A stretch of 64,000 nucleotides of DNA, taken from assembly GCA_013396655.1 (NCBI GenBank), contig WBMV01000462.1:2388309-2452308 (forward strand). Reading direction: 5' to 3'. Position 1 is the first letter of the stretch; each line of letters begins with the position of its first letter. Below the pieces are notes generated by a model. It ran no database searches. It saw nothing but the letters and a program-made list of their open reading frames with translations, and had not been told where the DNA came from. This DNA is from Campylorhamphus procurvoides. Lineage: Eukaryota; Chordata; Aves; Passeriformes; Dendrocolaptidae. The translations under genes and the position numbers were made by a program. This document shows positions 12,801 to 27,800 of this stretch, piece after piece.

Positions 12801-15800
12801 ATGCTAATGGTGATAACACACCAGGAGCACGGGAAGTGCCTGATCTAATGGACACAACACCCTTCAACATGAAAACCTGTTCACCTGCTGTACAAAGAGG
12901 CTCTTACCTGGAGCAATTTGGATTTTGCAGCCAGACTCTGCCTGAATTCGTGAGATCTGTTCTCCTCCCCTGCCGATTACTGCAATGAGTTCAACAAGCA
13001 TCAGAACATACCATTTTCCCAGGTAACTGCAGAGCACCTTCCCCCTTTTACCACTGCAGCTGTCTATAAAGGAACAGTTTGACTCCAGGATTGCAGAAGA
13101 GACATCCACAGCATGACTAAATTTATCATAGTAAAAAACATTAAAATGCTGCTGCAAGTCGTTCTATTTGCTTGCAAAAACAAACCAAAAAGCCTGTCTT
13201 GCACTGGAATGGAAATAGATAGTATGAAGGAAATAAGGCACCAGTTTGAGTGCAGCTAGAAGAGTAATTTAAGTACATCTTGTTCAGCCTGAATCAGCAA
13301 GCCAGTTATTTGGGGTGCTCAAAAACACAACGAGTTTGATTTCTTTAAAATTCCTGGTTTACTGCCACTTTTGAATGGCCATGCTATTTGGCTGGTCTGC
13401 ACTTAGAACTACATCCTGAAAAGCTCCATCAAGTGAACACAAATATCCATCTGCCTTAACTCTCACAGTCGACACGATGCTGTTTCACCATGAGACATAC
13501 AGAGGACAGACTGTGCCAATCCCCATTCCTACTCTTCCCAGACTGCAAAAAGACCCAAACTGTTAAGTCAAACAGGTGTGCCTGGCTCAGGATGCTCCCA
13601 AAGATGTATCCCAGCTGGGGGTTTGCATCCTCCACATCTGCCTGCCCCTGAAACAGGATTAGACTTGACACAGGGATGATGCCTGCAAGCTCCCCTCTCC
13701 CAGGGCCAAGCATCCCTCCAATATTCCCCCATGTGTGGCACCAGGATTGATAAATGAAGAGCTCTGGCAGGAGAGGAATGAGCATTTCCTTTGCAGGAAT
13801 TTGAGTTACAGTCTTATGGCGTCTTTAGAGTCGGAACAAAACTTTGCACACTATGGGGTAATTATCACGGCCTGTTATTTTCCTTTTTGCTCTCCATATA
13901 TCAAATTGGAAGGGATACACAGAGACCCAGCAGTGGAAGAGTCTATGCAATCACTGTAGTAACACATCAGCAGGAGGTGCCATTGAAAGGAAGACTAATG
14001 ATCATTAAGAGGAAGAGAGAAATTAGGATCAAGCTTGAAAGAGAACAGTATCAGGAATGCAAATGTAGGAAAAATTCTCATCTGGTTGCATTTCCCTGCA
14101 GCAAATGTATGAGAAATTTGAAATTCTGTTTAACTTGCCTTCAGTCAGCTCATATTTTAACATTTAAATGTCAGTTTCCTTCCTCAGTTCTCAGGATTTT
14201 GCATACTCAAAGTAAAATGTTTCAATCAGGGGAAATAAATTCACTTTTGACTTGTTTATGTATTGTGATAATGAGAATTTAAAGGAGAAAAATCACCAGA
14301 ACTCCCAGTAACTTGTACCAAATGCCCTTGTTCTCATTACTGGGACACCAAGCTTCCCATGCAGTTTGCACCTGGATTTTAAACACAGGTCCCCTGGTCC
14401 CCATGAAAACAACATTAAACAAGGCTTATCCAAGGCTAGTAAGCACAGAAACTTGTGTCAGAATAAACAGCATTCCTGCACAGGAAACACATCAAGAAGC
14501 ATCAAAAGCATCCAAAGTACTTACTAAATCCAACCATTTTATCAGGCACTTTGAACTCTTCTGTTATTACAGCCCTAAAAAACAAAAAGGAAGAACAACC
14601 CCATCAAATAGTTATTACAAAGAACAATTTGGAAAACAACTGCATCCCTGCCATGGAACCTGAGCACAAGGATTCTGCACAAACAAGTACCACAGCACAC
14701 TGAAAATCATTGATTTCTGAAGGGACCTCTCATGGTCACACAAGACACTTCCACTCTATCTCCACTGTTTTCAATGAAAGAACCTCCTTTTGCCATTCTT
14801 ACAGAGGGATTTAACAAAAAAATGGCAAAGTTGCCTTAATATTGAGCCTAGACCTTCCAAGCAGCAATGTCTGCTGACTGGTTTTGGATATGCTCTTCCC
14901 AAGAGACACTAATCAAAGCCAGTCCTGGCATGATCCCCTCAAATATTCCCAGGTTTGATGGGTTTTTTGCCTGCTTGTCCTTAGTCTTTTCCTTGGAATT
15001 AATAAAAGCTGCCTTTAATTACCCTTTGAGTTCTTATTATCTCAAGACTTCCATCTCTATTACTCTTTGGACTTTTTCAATGTGTCTCTGCTTCAAAACA
15101 GCACCCAAAGCAGTTTCCTAAAACCTGACCATAATCAAGCAGAAAGGAATTAATCTGGACTGGTTTTTTGTTAGGCTATTTCTGTCTTGAAAAACACAAC
15201 ACAATGAATATGAAATCTGCATATATGCACTATATACAATTTGTTCAGCAATCTCAAAAGCAGTGAAACACCTGTACAGTAAATTCAGTGCAGGATTTGT
15301 GGTGAGGTATATAAAAATCTTCCCATTTTTTGCTTTAGATCAGTTAGGGAAGGTATAAAATACTTGTTAGATGTATTAGTTAAGTTGCAGATAAAGTACT
15401 AACACTGCCCAACCCCTTCTGGGTTGTTCTAGCTGGACATTAGCTTTGACTTAACCATTAAAAATTCAAGGTTCTACGGTCTTCATGCACATTGCTTGTC
15501 CCTTCTGCTGAGGCCCCAGACAGCTGGTTAGGATGGAAATGCACTACTATGCACCTTCAGGCTAATCCAGCCTTAGAAATGATCTCCCCTTTCCTACTCA
15601 AAACAAGACATAACTCCTCAAGACCAGGATTTGAGAAGAAACTGAGAATTTTACATTTGTATTAGATGCTCAGATGTGCTGCATGACAACTCATACTTGC
15701 TTGAGTCTCCCCAAACCATCTTTGACAAAGGAGTCATCCCAGGTCGTGTTACACCAACAAAGCTAAATAATAATAACAACAATAACAGGTCTGTTTGATG

Positions 15801-18800
15801 CTTCCACCTTTTGTCAAAATGCCAGACCTTTTTAAACTTTTTATTTCTTGCCCCCTGCCAGGGCAGGGAAAAGGAAAGGAGAGGGAATTTCTTCTTTTCA
15901 GTTCTGCAGATTTAGAGGAGCCAAATTCAAGTTTTACATCAACTCCTCTTTTTACATCAGAACAAACAACCCAGGCTGGAGAAAAACCCAAGCTGACAGT
16001 TTCTCCACATTCCCAACCTCTGACTTCCTAACACTACTACAGATGGTGGATCAATAAACAATTAGAACTGATCAATAAATAATAAAACATAACCCACTGC
16101 TTACCTTTGATGTACCAGGGCCCCTAACTGGTTACCTACTGTGGCAGAGAGAGAAAAAAGGGGAAAAAATCAAAGCATTAGCACGGATAAACTAACTTCA
16201 TCCCTATAGAAAAAGAGTCCTTACCGTTTCATCAAAAAAGAAAGAAAAGCAAAACAGTAATTTAGGTTCAGTGGCTGAAATGAATGCGTTATGTGGTACA
16301 AAACAGGAGGGGATTTCTTGATCAACACACACCATAACCCAGTGTCCAGCTGAACACAGGATAGGGAATTGATCCGTGTCTCCCCATGCTGGGAGTCATG
16401 GGAGAAAATCCTGCCTGCCCAAATCCAAATCCCTGTAACTAACCTCCCCCTTTCCCAAATTAAGCCCAAAGTAGTTAAAAAAAAAGGAAAAAAGGGGAGA
16501 GGGAGAAAAGAAATTTCAAGCAGATTGGTATGTGTTAAAAACAAGAATAAAAGCTGAGCAGAGTCAGAGATTCACTCAGTCCAGGCCAAAAGCATTAGGG
16601 ACATACTTCTCTCTGTGTCTCTGATCTGTGCTCCATGGAGCCCACTTACACGGAGACCTGTTAAAGGAATACGGCTGGTAAGTCACCTCGTGACACCCAA
16701 ACAAGGTTTAACCCCAACCAAACACATGTTCCTGAACACACAGGAACATTCCAGGCATTTCTGCCCCCTTAGCTGCTGCTCCATCTATGAGGAGAATTAT
16801 CCCCCCACTGACAACCCTCAGACAGACTTCTCTCCAACCCCAACAGATTAGATCTTTCTTCCAAATGTTAATAGGGAAAATATCATTAGACCAACTCATG
16901 CAAAGTAGGAAGACATGCCCTGCTGGGCTTCCCACTGGACTCTGCCTGCAGCAAACCAGCTAAAAACCAGACCATTTGGTGCTATCAACCAGTTGAAAGA
17001 TTATGTTGCATGCCTGGAGGGCACAGGGAGCAAAACAAATGAAAGTGGCCAACATGTGAGCTGTGATAATAAAGATGCTGTTCCAAACTACCTTGCAGCA
17101 AAGCTGCACATTCTTTGACCTGAAATAAAACGGCAATCAGCTGGCAGGGATAGAAAGTGGATGCATCTCACACACTCTAAATCCAGGAGAGAAACACAAA
17201 GTTTGTGGCCAAACACTTTACTCAAAGAAAATAGACACAGAGAGTCAATACTGTGTTTCTGCTGTGCCAATACCTTTGTAATAGTTCTGGACCTCTATAT
17301 TGACAGCATATATATTTTATTACTCTCCCCAGCTTGGTGATCAGACAACTGCTGCTTTATTGACCCTGCAACATTTGTCTATGCATATTCTCACCCTGAA
17401 TATACAAAGCTCTAATTTGATAACTACAAACACTGCAGCTGAAAAACATGGGTGATGTAATGGGGATTATTTTTTCTGGCTGATAAGCTCCTACCACGGA
17501 GCTGAGCAAATAGGACCAAATCCAGAATCTTACCCCAAACTGCACCCTGAATTTTTTAACCACACACGGTAGGTCTGGTGACTATTGGTGTAGTGTGGGG
17601 TTGCCACAGCCAAGGCCACTCATTATCAAGATGCCAGAAAGTGTGATTTTAACTCTGCAAGCCTGTATTTAAACATCCATTTGGCATTTCAATTCACTGT
17701 AGCAGCTCTCTGAGCAGCCTGTTCCGCTGCAGCCGCTGCCCACAAATTATGAGACAGATACACATCCTATAATCAACTCCCCAAGTTCACGCAAGGAAGG
17801 AAGAGCCTTCATTTTGTAACATAATCCTACACTTGAAAAAGACAACTTCTTAGGGGAAACCTGTATGAGCACAGGAAGTTAAATCAGTCAGGGAATTAAT
17901 GCTTTAAATGTACGTAACAATGTCTTCAACTCATTCCAAGTACAATCCAAACTTAATAAGCCATTCAATACTCCAGGCAGGTATCAGCCTTAATGTATAT
18001 TTATTGTACAAATTAATTTTTAAAGAATATGCCACAATAACTCATGTGAGAGACCATTCTTTCCACATTTCAGAGATAAACTCTCCAAGAGCTGAGACTG
18101 AAGGCAGATGGAGAGAACTGGAAATTATTGACTTCAAATCAGTTATTGGGGGGGGAAAAGATGTGGCTCCTGGTTCCAACAACATAAATGTCCATTTCTT
18201 CTCCAATATGCCCATTTTGCTCTGAAAAACAGGGACTAATAGCGAGGCAGGGTTGGGGCAGCCCTTGCTCACCACAATTCCAAAAGCTGATGCACCACTC
18301 CACTGTCTCCCTTCACACCAAGGAGGGGGCTGAACTCTGACAAGCCACATACATATTTCCCCCTTTTACATCTATTGAGCACAATTTAACTGTAACTGCA
18401 GTCATTTTACTGCAAATAAGGAAAAATACTGAATAAAATCAGCACAATTTCCTATTAATGGCACCTGCTGGTTGATAACTCTTCATTCTGCTTTAGGCTT
18501 CACCTTAACTGAATTCTACCCAACAGACACTCAAAACAAATGTGGATTTTTTTTCCACCCCATAAAACAGAGCAGTGCCTCCCACTAAATTAATGTGCAT
18601 GATGGGAATATACAATCTTGTCAAGAATACCTTCATGGCTAGAATAAAATCAGAGTGACACATCTCCCAGAGAGCAGTGGAACAGGGCTGCATTTCATAC
18701 ATTTGAACCAAAATGTATCATCATAAATCTCACAAAGCTACAAGGAGTTAGTTAATTTTTCATCATTAAGTATTGCAAGGTTTTTCTTTAATTAAATGGT

Positions 18801-21800
18801 CAAAACATAATAATTTTTGTGTCTGCCTCCACTGCAAATTTTATAGGGTTTTTCCCCCCTCCCTTAAGCTGCCTTATTTAAAAAATGGCCATCCATAAAG
18901 TTGCAATTTTGAAGAACAGTGACATTTTGTGCATTAAGCTAAACCTTTTGCCAAGAGATCTGGACTTCTGCCCTGGTCCTCCTGCAGATGTGGCAAGGAG
19001 CACCAGCACTGACTTTCAGCAGCAGCAAGAAAGGCATAAAGTTTCCTTCCACCCACCATGATTTTCATAGGAAACATGCTGGAGTAAAGAAATAAAGTGC
19101 TCTTTAACTAGATCATGTTGTGTTTGAGCCCCTCGGTTCCACTACAATGAAGTTTTATTACACCAAAACAGGCCACCTTCATATCTGGATGCACCACAGG
19201 AGCCTGGGGAGGAGAAAGGGGTGGAGAGAAGGGTGTGAAGCTTTTCCAAGGTCTCTCACCTTTGTTTTCCCAGACTCAAAGGATGCCCCAGCCTTCAGCT
19301 GCAACACTGCTGCTTAACCCTACAGATCTCACAGGACACTCCTTGAAAGCAGCCCAAACAAAGGTAACATTCTCACCAGTCTCTTTCTAGCAGACTAGAC
19401 CTCTGCTTCCCCTGAACAAAAGGAAGCTGCTTCTTTAAAGATTATTTAGCGTTATATAAACTTATTAAATTGTGCTGGTAATTAGAGGGAACCTATTAAT
19501 TAAGAATGGAGGCCAGGGAAAGCTGCTGGCCATTAACAGGAGAGCTGGGATCTGCCCTCAGCAGCAGCCACAGGCAAGATGCCACCAGGTCTCTCTGCAG
19601 GATTCACCTGTCCCCAGTGCTCAAGTTTGCTGGGAAACATTAACCCCTGCAAGTGGCCAGATACAATTCCTGGGAGCAGTACAAATAAACCTCATCTCTT
19701 CCCTGCACTACAGCTATTTGCAGGATTAATTCAAAGTTGTTTCCAGAAAGGGGAAATAAAGAAGCCAGGGAAAAGAGAAATAATCAGGCTCAAGCTCTAT
19801 CCAAGACCACCAGGCCAGGTCACCAGGGCCAATCCTATTGCTCTTTGGTTCAGATGAGGGTTAAGGGAAGTGCAAAACCACTCAGGCATTCTGGTTTCCA
19901 AGTCTATGACAAATCTGTTTTTCCTGGAAATGCTTTAAAGGCAGCTGCATTTGTTTTGATCAGTTCACTGTCACCTGTCTGAAGACCACTTCCTAAGCCA
20001 GCCACAGCAGCAGCTGTTTACAAAAACAGACAGGAAGAATTATATAGTCCTGAAAGACAGACAGTTTTCCTGTCACCTTAAATACTTCCTCTGGAGCCAG
20101 TTTTTTTCAGCAGTATTAGGAACAGCATTAATTTCCCAAGAGCTGCATGGGGCTAAGGAAGGAGTGAGACCTTCACCCAGCTGTGAACATGCACTATACA
20201 GGGGGAAGTTTCCCACCAGATTTGTTTCTAAGTGGTCCAGAGCAGAACTATCCAAATCCCTGCACTGTAACATTTCTCGAGCATGTGTGACAACACAACT
20301 GCTTCCTGACAGTGCTCCCAAACTGTTCACAGACAAGCAGAAAATAGAGAAAAGAGTGGGCATGCAATCCCCACACCCCTCCAAATAGAAGGTGGTTTCC
20401 TAACTTATGTGTTCTATTAAAAGCAACTGCCATCTTCCAGATGCTGGAGGTAAAGATGCATCACAGACTTTTAATGCCATGGCAAGTAGCCCAAGACTAA
20501 GATATGGATCATACCACAAACATGCAGGGCAAGAAGCACTGGCAGCTTCAGGAGCTGCTTTCCCAGGCTGCAGGTAAAAAGCAGCACAGGTGGATCACAA
20601 AGGTAGGTGCTGAACTCATCACACACCTGTATCTCAGTACAGGACTTGGTAGTACCACCAGAGATAAAACCAAGGCTGAAAGAAGTGATACAATCCCTGT
20701 TCCTACCTTGACAATTCCTGCTGTTTTGTGAAACTCCAGCCCCCTAAAATATTACTTCCATCATTTCTCTTCTAAGATCTCACAGATCAGATTTTTGGGA
20801 GGGGAGTTGGACAAAGTTATACACAGATGTATATGAACAACCAAAGGGCAAATACAGTGTTGGAGATAATTTAAAAACAGTTACAGACAAGGTCCAGAGC
20901 TGAATAGAGTGACCAGAACAAGGAGTCAGGAGCAGCCACTCTGCAAGGCTCCCCCAGGAGCTCCATGGAGTTATCTATCCCAGCTCAAAAAACCAGCAGT
21001 AATGTACATTTATAGCCCAGACTGCACTGATATTGACACGCTCTGTGTCAACACAAACAAGGCTCAGCAAGTTCTAGGGCTCGCCAGTACAAGTTTAAGT
21101 ACAAAGTCTAACCTGTGCTGTCACTAAGCCCTACAACCATTTCACGTGTTACAAGTCTCTAAAAACCATTTTGTCAAGAGGTCAGATCTCAGTTCAGTCT
21201 AATGAATCAATGAAAGACAGAGGCAAGGCAAGTGTTGTGAATGACTGGTTCCCAGAAGGCTATTTTTATTCTTTTTCACACACAGCCACGTCCCAAAGCT
21301 ATTCAGACACAGCTCAGAGCTGTTCTGCATTCCCCAACACTGCACAGCCTGTGATGGCTGAGCACCTTCCCCTGCAGAACCAGCACCCACCAGCAATGCC
21401 AGACCTCTGGCTTCTCACAGACATAGTGACACTCCAGCCAATGATACAGGGCTCACCCAGATAAATCCCTGCTTTCCTAAAACCCCCAACCAAAGGAGCA
21501 GCAACCTGTTGCTCAAACAGAGCCAACAGCAGAGAACAGAACAGAAGTGGGTGGTGGCATGTGTTCAGAAAACAGTAACATTAGCAAGCCAGAGGCTCCA
21601 CATAAAAGAAACTTCTCCCCATGCTCCAGCATGTTCTTTCAGACTGAGAAGCAGACATGCAGTTATTTTCAGCCTTAGTATCAGACAAAAAAAAAATTCT
21701 TTTCAAAATGAAGTGCTAGGCAGCAGCCTTGCTTGTCTCCTCAGTATTCCTGAATATATCCACGGGGGAGAGAATCACACTGCAGGGCTACCTGTGTCAG

Positions 21801-24800
21801 GAAAAATACTAGAGGAAACAGCAAAAGGAAGACATAGCCACGTGTGTTTTTTTCATAATCAACCACAAGTAAAGGTGAGCTCTTTGTATCTATAAAACAG
21901 CAGATAATACAGTTTAAACACTTCTTGTAACAATGCACATCATTAGATTTATCAAAACCAGGAAACTCTTTTCTGTGTTCCCACCAAAGATAAGGCACTA
22001 ATGGCTTATTTTAAAACTGTAACACCTCATGCACTATTGACTCATTACAGTTACCAGATAAGGTCCATTCAGTAAACTATTATTTGGCTGGGGCCGATGT
22101 TAAAAGCTTCAGAGACTTCAGAACTCTTAAAGAAAAAATGAATAAAGCTAAGCTAATACAGGAAATTCTCTTCCAACTTATATCACCTTACATCAGTACC
22201 TTTCTTCCTTAAAATTCATATGCAAAGCAACCAGAATTCAACAGCAACTCAGCTCTTGCGCTGTGGCCACTGCTGCACGTGGAAGGGAACACATGCAGTG
22301 CTGTTCCTGCACACTGCCAGCTCCCACAAAACAAGGGTCAACAGGGAAGGACAGCTTTACTATGTACATCTGGCAGCCTATACATGGGCTCCAGCACAGG
22401 CCCAACAGGTACATTCTCCTCCCTCCCTAAGTACCACAGAACAAGATTTAAATTACAGAGTTTGTTTGCTAATTGCCAAAGTTCATGAACTAACAAATAA
22501 TTGCTTCACATTAATACTAATGCCTGGGAGCCCTGTGCTGTCTAGATAAGACTTAACAGCACAGGGAATCTTGGATGGAATTTCTGTACACAGAAAGATG
22601 CATTTTCCAACCTTAAAGCAGAAAACTGCCCCCATGGATGAATTTCAGGAGCTGCACCCCCAAGACTGACTAATCCCAGCTCACCTCCATCATCCAGGGG
22701 CCGTTTCTGCACTCCATAACCGTAGACTGATGGGTCCACAAGTGTTGTAGAATTATTCAAGTGAGGAATATCTCCAATTTTAGCAGCAATCTATAAAAAC
22801 AGGGGATAAAAGCTTGATTAGCACACCTCAGGTTTCATCTACCACAGCTAAACATTCTTTCTCCCAATAAGACACTTGCTCCAGTCCAATCTTCTCTCAG
22901 GTGGCTCTGTAACATGGTGTTTCTTTTGTAAAGCAAACAATTTTCTGCTTGCTTTTAATATTTGCTTAATTAAGATCCCATTCACCCAGTTTCTCTTCCT
23001 CTCCTTAGAACATTCTATTCAGGATTATTTGTTCAATGGAGGGCTGACAAGCTAAATCTTGCAAAAAGGAAGGTTCAAACTACCTCGCCAACTTTGTCCT
23101 GGAGAAGCTGCCACCACCAGAGCTGTGTGGGAGGACATGCAATTCCTTTTGTGTCTGTACAGATCCAGACACACAGAAATGCACATTCACACCCCCGTGG
23201 GGGAGCAGAGAGGGTGACAATACACAGCACAAGGACACATTTGGGAACTCCCTGTCAAAGAGATGGGATCACTCTGTTTACTGTATGAGGAATAAACCAG
23301 TGGGCAAACTATCAGCCCAGAATGAGTTTCCATTTCCTGCAGTGGTCAGTACAGCACAAACACAACCAACACTGCCTGTGACTCTGCTTCCAACCCTTCC
23401 AGAGAGGGAACTGCCATTCCCTGTCGAGCCAGGATGCAAGGAGTTTATTTACAGCAAAGAGGAGACAGTCAGTTATCACAGTCAGGGGACTTAAGATAAC
23501 ACACCTAAACATCACTTAATAAAAGTGAAAAGTTAAGCTCATCTCTAGTGACTTTTGGGAGACATCTGTACAGATGGGTGCCAACAACATGAGCTCTTCC
23601 ACCCACTCTCAGAGCTAACTGGTGTAAGCCCACCCTAAAAACATCCAGGTGCATTGTCTGGGTGCTGCACCCAAGTCAACACCCCCTCCCAGGGACAGGC
23701 AAACTGCAGTCTCACAGCACCCCTTGCCTACATAAAGTACTTTGCTATAATAAGCAAGAGCAGAACAAAGCAGTTACAGAACAAATATAAAGCACAGTGT
23801 ATTCCACAGCATTTGCTTCCCTTTTCAGCAAAAAGAAAACCATTGAATAAGAACTTTACTAGGAGACTGATGTCAGTCTATTATAACTGGATTTCACCAG
23901 AGAATAAGCAACAGGAACAGACGAAAGAGCATTTTACAGTTTGTTTAAAATGACAAATACATCTAAAGGCGTTCCTAAAATTTGTGTTTTACTGCAACAG
24001 AAAGACATCTGCAGTAACTCTGGGTGTTGACACTATCTTCTGTTGCAGTGGAATAAACAACTGCCCAAGATTCAGAACCACAGGGTACTGAAAAAAGCTA
24101 TTTGCAATAATCTTGAAAGATTGAGGGCACTGCTTTTAGAAAGAGAATAGGAAACGTTTTGTTCAATGCCTTGCATGTAAAGGGCTCCAGGTTTGGACCA
24201 TTTTCTCCTCATAGCCCATTCTGTTCTGCCTCCTTTTAGAAAGTCAACAACTTCATTGTGTCAGTAATGCCAGAGATGGAGAAAAGAATCTTCCTCCAGG
24301 ACCAGTCCAGTGATCCTGTAGTGAAGCTTTGATGACAAATGCTTTGTACATCAACATGTCCAATAGGGCCCCAGAAAGCTGGTTCTGAAAGTAGGAACAC
24401 ACCCTGCCCACTCCCTCCTGGAGTGCCAGGTGATGATGCCTTGCTTTCTTTGTTAAATGCATCTATAGATCCAGATCCAGCCCTCTGCCCACATTTTGGG
24501 ATGCAGAGTATCTTAATGAAGGTACAAAGATCATAGATGTTTTCTGTCTAGTTTAACATTGAAATAAAAAATTTAAAATATATTTTACAATTATCTATTA
24601 ACAGCTTTCATCCCCTAACTTACCATGTAGACCAAAACAAATAGCATCAAGTATAATATACTCAGACACGCTTTGGGATATTTGATGTTAACATCCCCTT
24701 CACAAACTCTTTCTGTTAGTCATGGATGATAGTTTGGAGGTGAAATCACCCACCACACACTCCAGAGGAATAAAAAAGTTGTGTGGCCTAGGAAAGGCAG

Positions 24801-27800
24801 CCAGCCTGAAGCACAAAGGTGTGCAGAACAGCTCCCTGGCACCAAGGCTGTCTGCTCCCAAAGCAGGGAAGCTTTGCAAACCCCCACTCATGCTTTGCAC
24901 ACAATGATCACACTGACACAGAACCCTCCAAGTAAAGGGCAAAGCAAGAGTGTTAAAGCAATTTTTACATTATCAGCTTTTGGGATATTTCCCTCTTCAC
25001 CCCCCACTCCTTTATTTAAACTTGCCCCCTTATCTCTAAAGCTTTCCAGCTGCCACCGGATTACAGGCGGACAACATGTCACCTCACTACAGCAGGAGAA
25101 AAACCACCCTGCAAAATTAAGAGCTGAGCTTTTAAAGAACATGGGGCAGTTAAAATGCATTTTAACTTCTCATATTCAACTTAAAATGGGAAGCTCAGTC
25201 TTTACAACAAGTTCAGCAAGGGGCAAGCACGAAAATTAGAATATGGCAAAAATAAGCAGACCTGGCCCTTATCTGCCTAAATGACCTTGAGTAATGTACT
25301 GCTGTTAGCCACTGCTTTTGTCCTGCTGTATGTCAGTCTGGGCTTTTTATTCTCCCCTTAACCCAATGCATCCATTTTACCAAGTCCTGAAATACATTGG
25401 GGGAAAAAAAGCATCACTGTTTCTGCCTCTAAATTCCCCAAAATAAAGCTCTCCAACAAGGACTTTAAAGGACACAGCACAAACCCCAGCTACAAATTAC
25501 AGTGGTAAAGCCAAGAAAAACAAAACGATCCACAAAGTGGTGTGAGGGATACACGTTTTCCTATACTTTGCACTTCTGTCCTTCTGTACCTTTCTTTAAC
25601 AGACATTAAAAATGGTGCAACAAAAAAAGCTACTTTTAAATATGAAGTTTCTTTGCTAGGCACAGCAGGACTCCAAACACAAATATCTGCAGAATTCAGC
25701 TTTCAAGAGAACAGGCCCTGCTTCTAGGAAAAACCTGTTCATGTTGCCCTGCAAAGAACAGCAACTGATAAAATCACCAATTCTAGGTATTAGCAGAATA
25801 AAAAAAAAAGGTCCTGTCCTCTGACCCTTCAGACTGTTCTGGTGCTTGTGCTGCTCCTCCCATTCACTGAGCAGAACACTTGAGTAAGTGTGAGGTCGTT
25901 TCTCCAGAGTTCTGTAGGATGCAACAAAACCATCCACAGACATTTAAGTTTCATGTCCTAAGGTAATTGCAAAGCCCTAAAGCTATTTGAGGGTGACCTG
26001 ACAAAGGAATCTGCAAAGGGGTAAAGAAAAGTTGGTCTAAGGCTCCTCCATCACCATGGAAAATAGAAGTTAGAGCCTGATATAGAAAAAGATTTCAAAC
26101 ACATAATCCATTAACTCTCAGCAAGTCCCAGAATGTTCATCCACTTTTGAGGTACCCAGGATGGCACGCTACACCAGCCATGAAAGCCTCAGCTTTTCCT
26201 CTTCACATCATTCCCAGAAATTTGGATTCAGACAGTACACATGGCAGATTATAAGAACAGCACATGTAAAAAGAGAGAACCAGCAAGTGCTGCACACACG
26301 TGTTACACTGGAGAGGGACTGCCAAGGAGAACAGGAGCTGGAGAACACCAAGCAAGATGCTGTTTGGTCAGTCAGAGCAAAAGGCCATACCAGGAGAAAT
26401 TAATTTCAGTGCTTATTTTCTGATCCCATTACTCAAAAGGGGAGCAAACATGCTCTCTCTCTCTATCTACCACCCCAAAATACCACAGAAGGAAAGCCAG
26501 CCTGCCTGGGAGCAGCCACACAGAGCAGTCCCCGTCTGTGATCCACTAGCCCACTCACTTGAGGTTTATTGCAGGAGATGCAGGACAGACCATCCCAAAG
26601 CCTCAGAACTGCCTTGACAAAGTATTTATGAATCTCAAGTACTTCAGAGTTCACAAAAAATCCAAGCAAGTCCAGCACAAACACTGAAAGCAATATAATC
26701 TTTTCCAAAGGTATTCCAGGTTTCTTATTCTTCTGTCATCTCACATCCCAGCAGCTCTGAGGAATGCAGATACTTTCCCCCACAGCTGGAGCACAGAAGT
26801 ATTTATTACTCCACTTCCTTCACACGTGGCTTGGGGACTCTCAGATTCACCCCACAAACACAAATTCAGATCAACCTGCAGTCAGTGCTGTGTTTTAGCC
26901 CAAAACCAGGTTGCTCCAATCCCCATCCAAACTGGCCTTGGACACTTCCAGGGATGGGGCAGCCACAGCTTCTCTGTGCAACTTGTGCCAGGGCCTGCCC
27001 ATCCTCACAGCCAAGAATTCCTGACATCTAACCTAAGTTTTCCCCTTTTATACCCATTCCCCCTTGTCCTATCACTATAGTTCCTGATGAAGAGTCCCTC
27101 TCCAGCGTCCCTGTAGCCCCTCCAGGTTCTGGAAGGTGCTGTGAGGTCTCTACACAACCTTCTCTTCTCCAGCTTGAACAGCCCCAGCTCTCTCAGCCTT
27201 CACAGGGGAGGCTCTTACATCATGTCCCTCCTCTGGACTTGAAACACATCCACAAAACGACTTCAACAACCTGCAAGGTACCAGCAAATGATTATTTGCT
27301 TTACACAAATGAATTATTTAACTGCTAGCAGGTGGTAATGCTTTCAGATACCCAAAAAGATGTTTCTGCAATGAGAGGCCTCCAGTGATAGAGAGCCAGG
27401 CCAAGACAAACACAGTGCAACACCTCTCAATTTGACTGCATCAAGCAGATAACCCTGGGTGTTCAGACATCACACATCAAGGCCACAGCACTCTGTCAGT
27501 GACTGGAAGTGACACACGGCCTCACCAGGGAGGCAGCTCAGACCTCACCTGTGCCCGTGCTGAGAAACGAAACAGTGACCCAAGAGCAGCTTGTGGTGTC
27601 CCTGGAAAGGTGCAGGGTGCACAGCACAGAGTGGCTGCCACACTGGTTCACAGGTGAGCTGAGTGAAGGTAAAGCACCTCAGTTCCATCAGAGAGAGCAC
27701 CTGGGAGGTCTTAGGGCCTCTCAGTGAAACCACAAAGAGTGTGGGCAAGAAGGAGATTTCTCCCACCTGGCCTGTAACACTGGAGAGGATAAAGTCAGGG

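Larger units (their letters stand above)
9590..16104 (-). other. FUBP3: FUBP3 introns 3-6
   Basis: Intron 6 (9590-12102, 2513 bp), intron 5 (12161-12907, 747 bp), intron 4 (12980-14524, 1545 bp) and intron 3 (14575-16104, 1530 bp). A short run of AAT/AAC triplets lies at 15766-15788. Otherwise I see nothing beyond AT-rich unique sequence. Confidence 0.75.
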
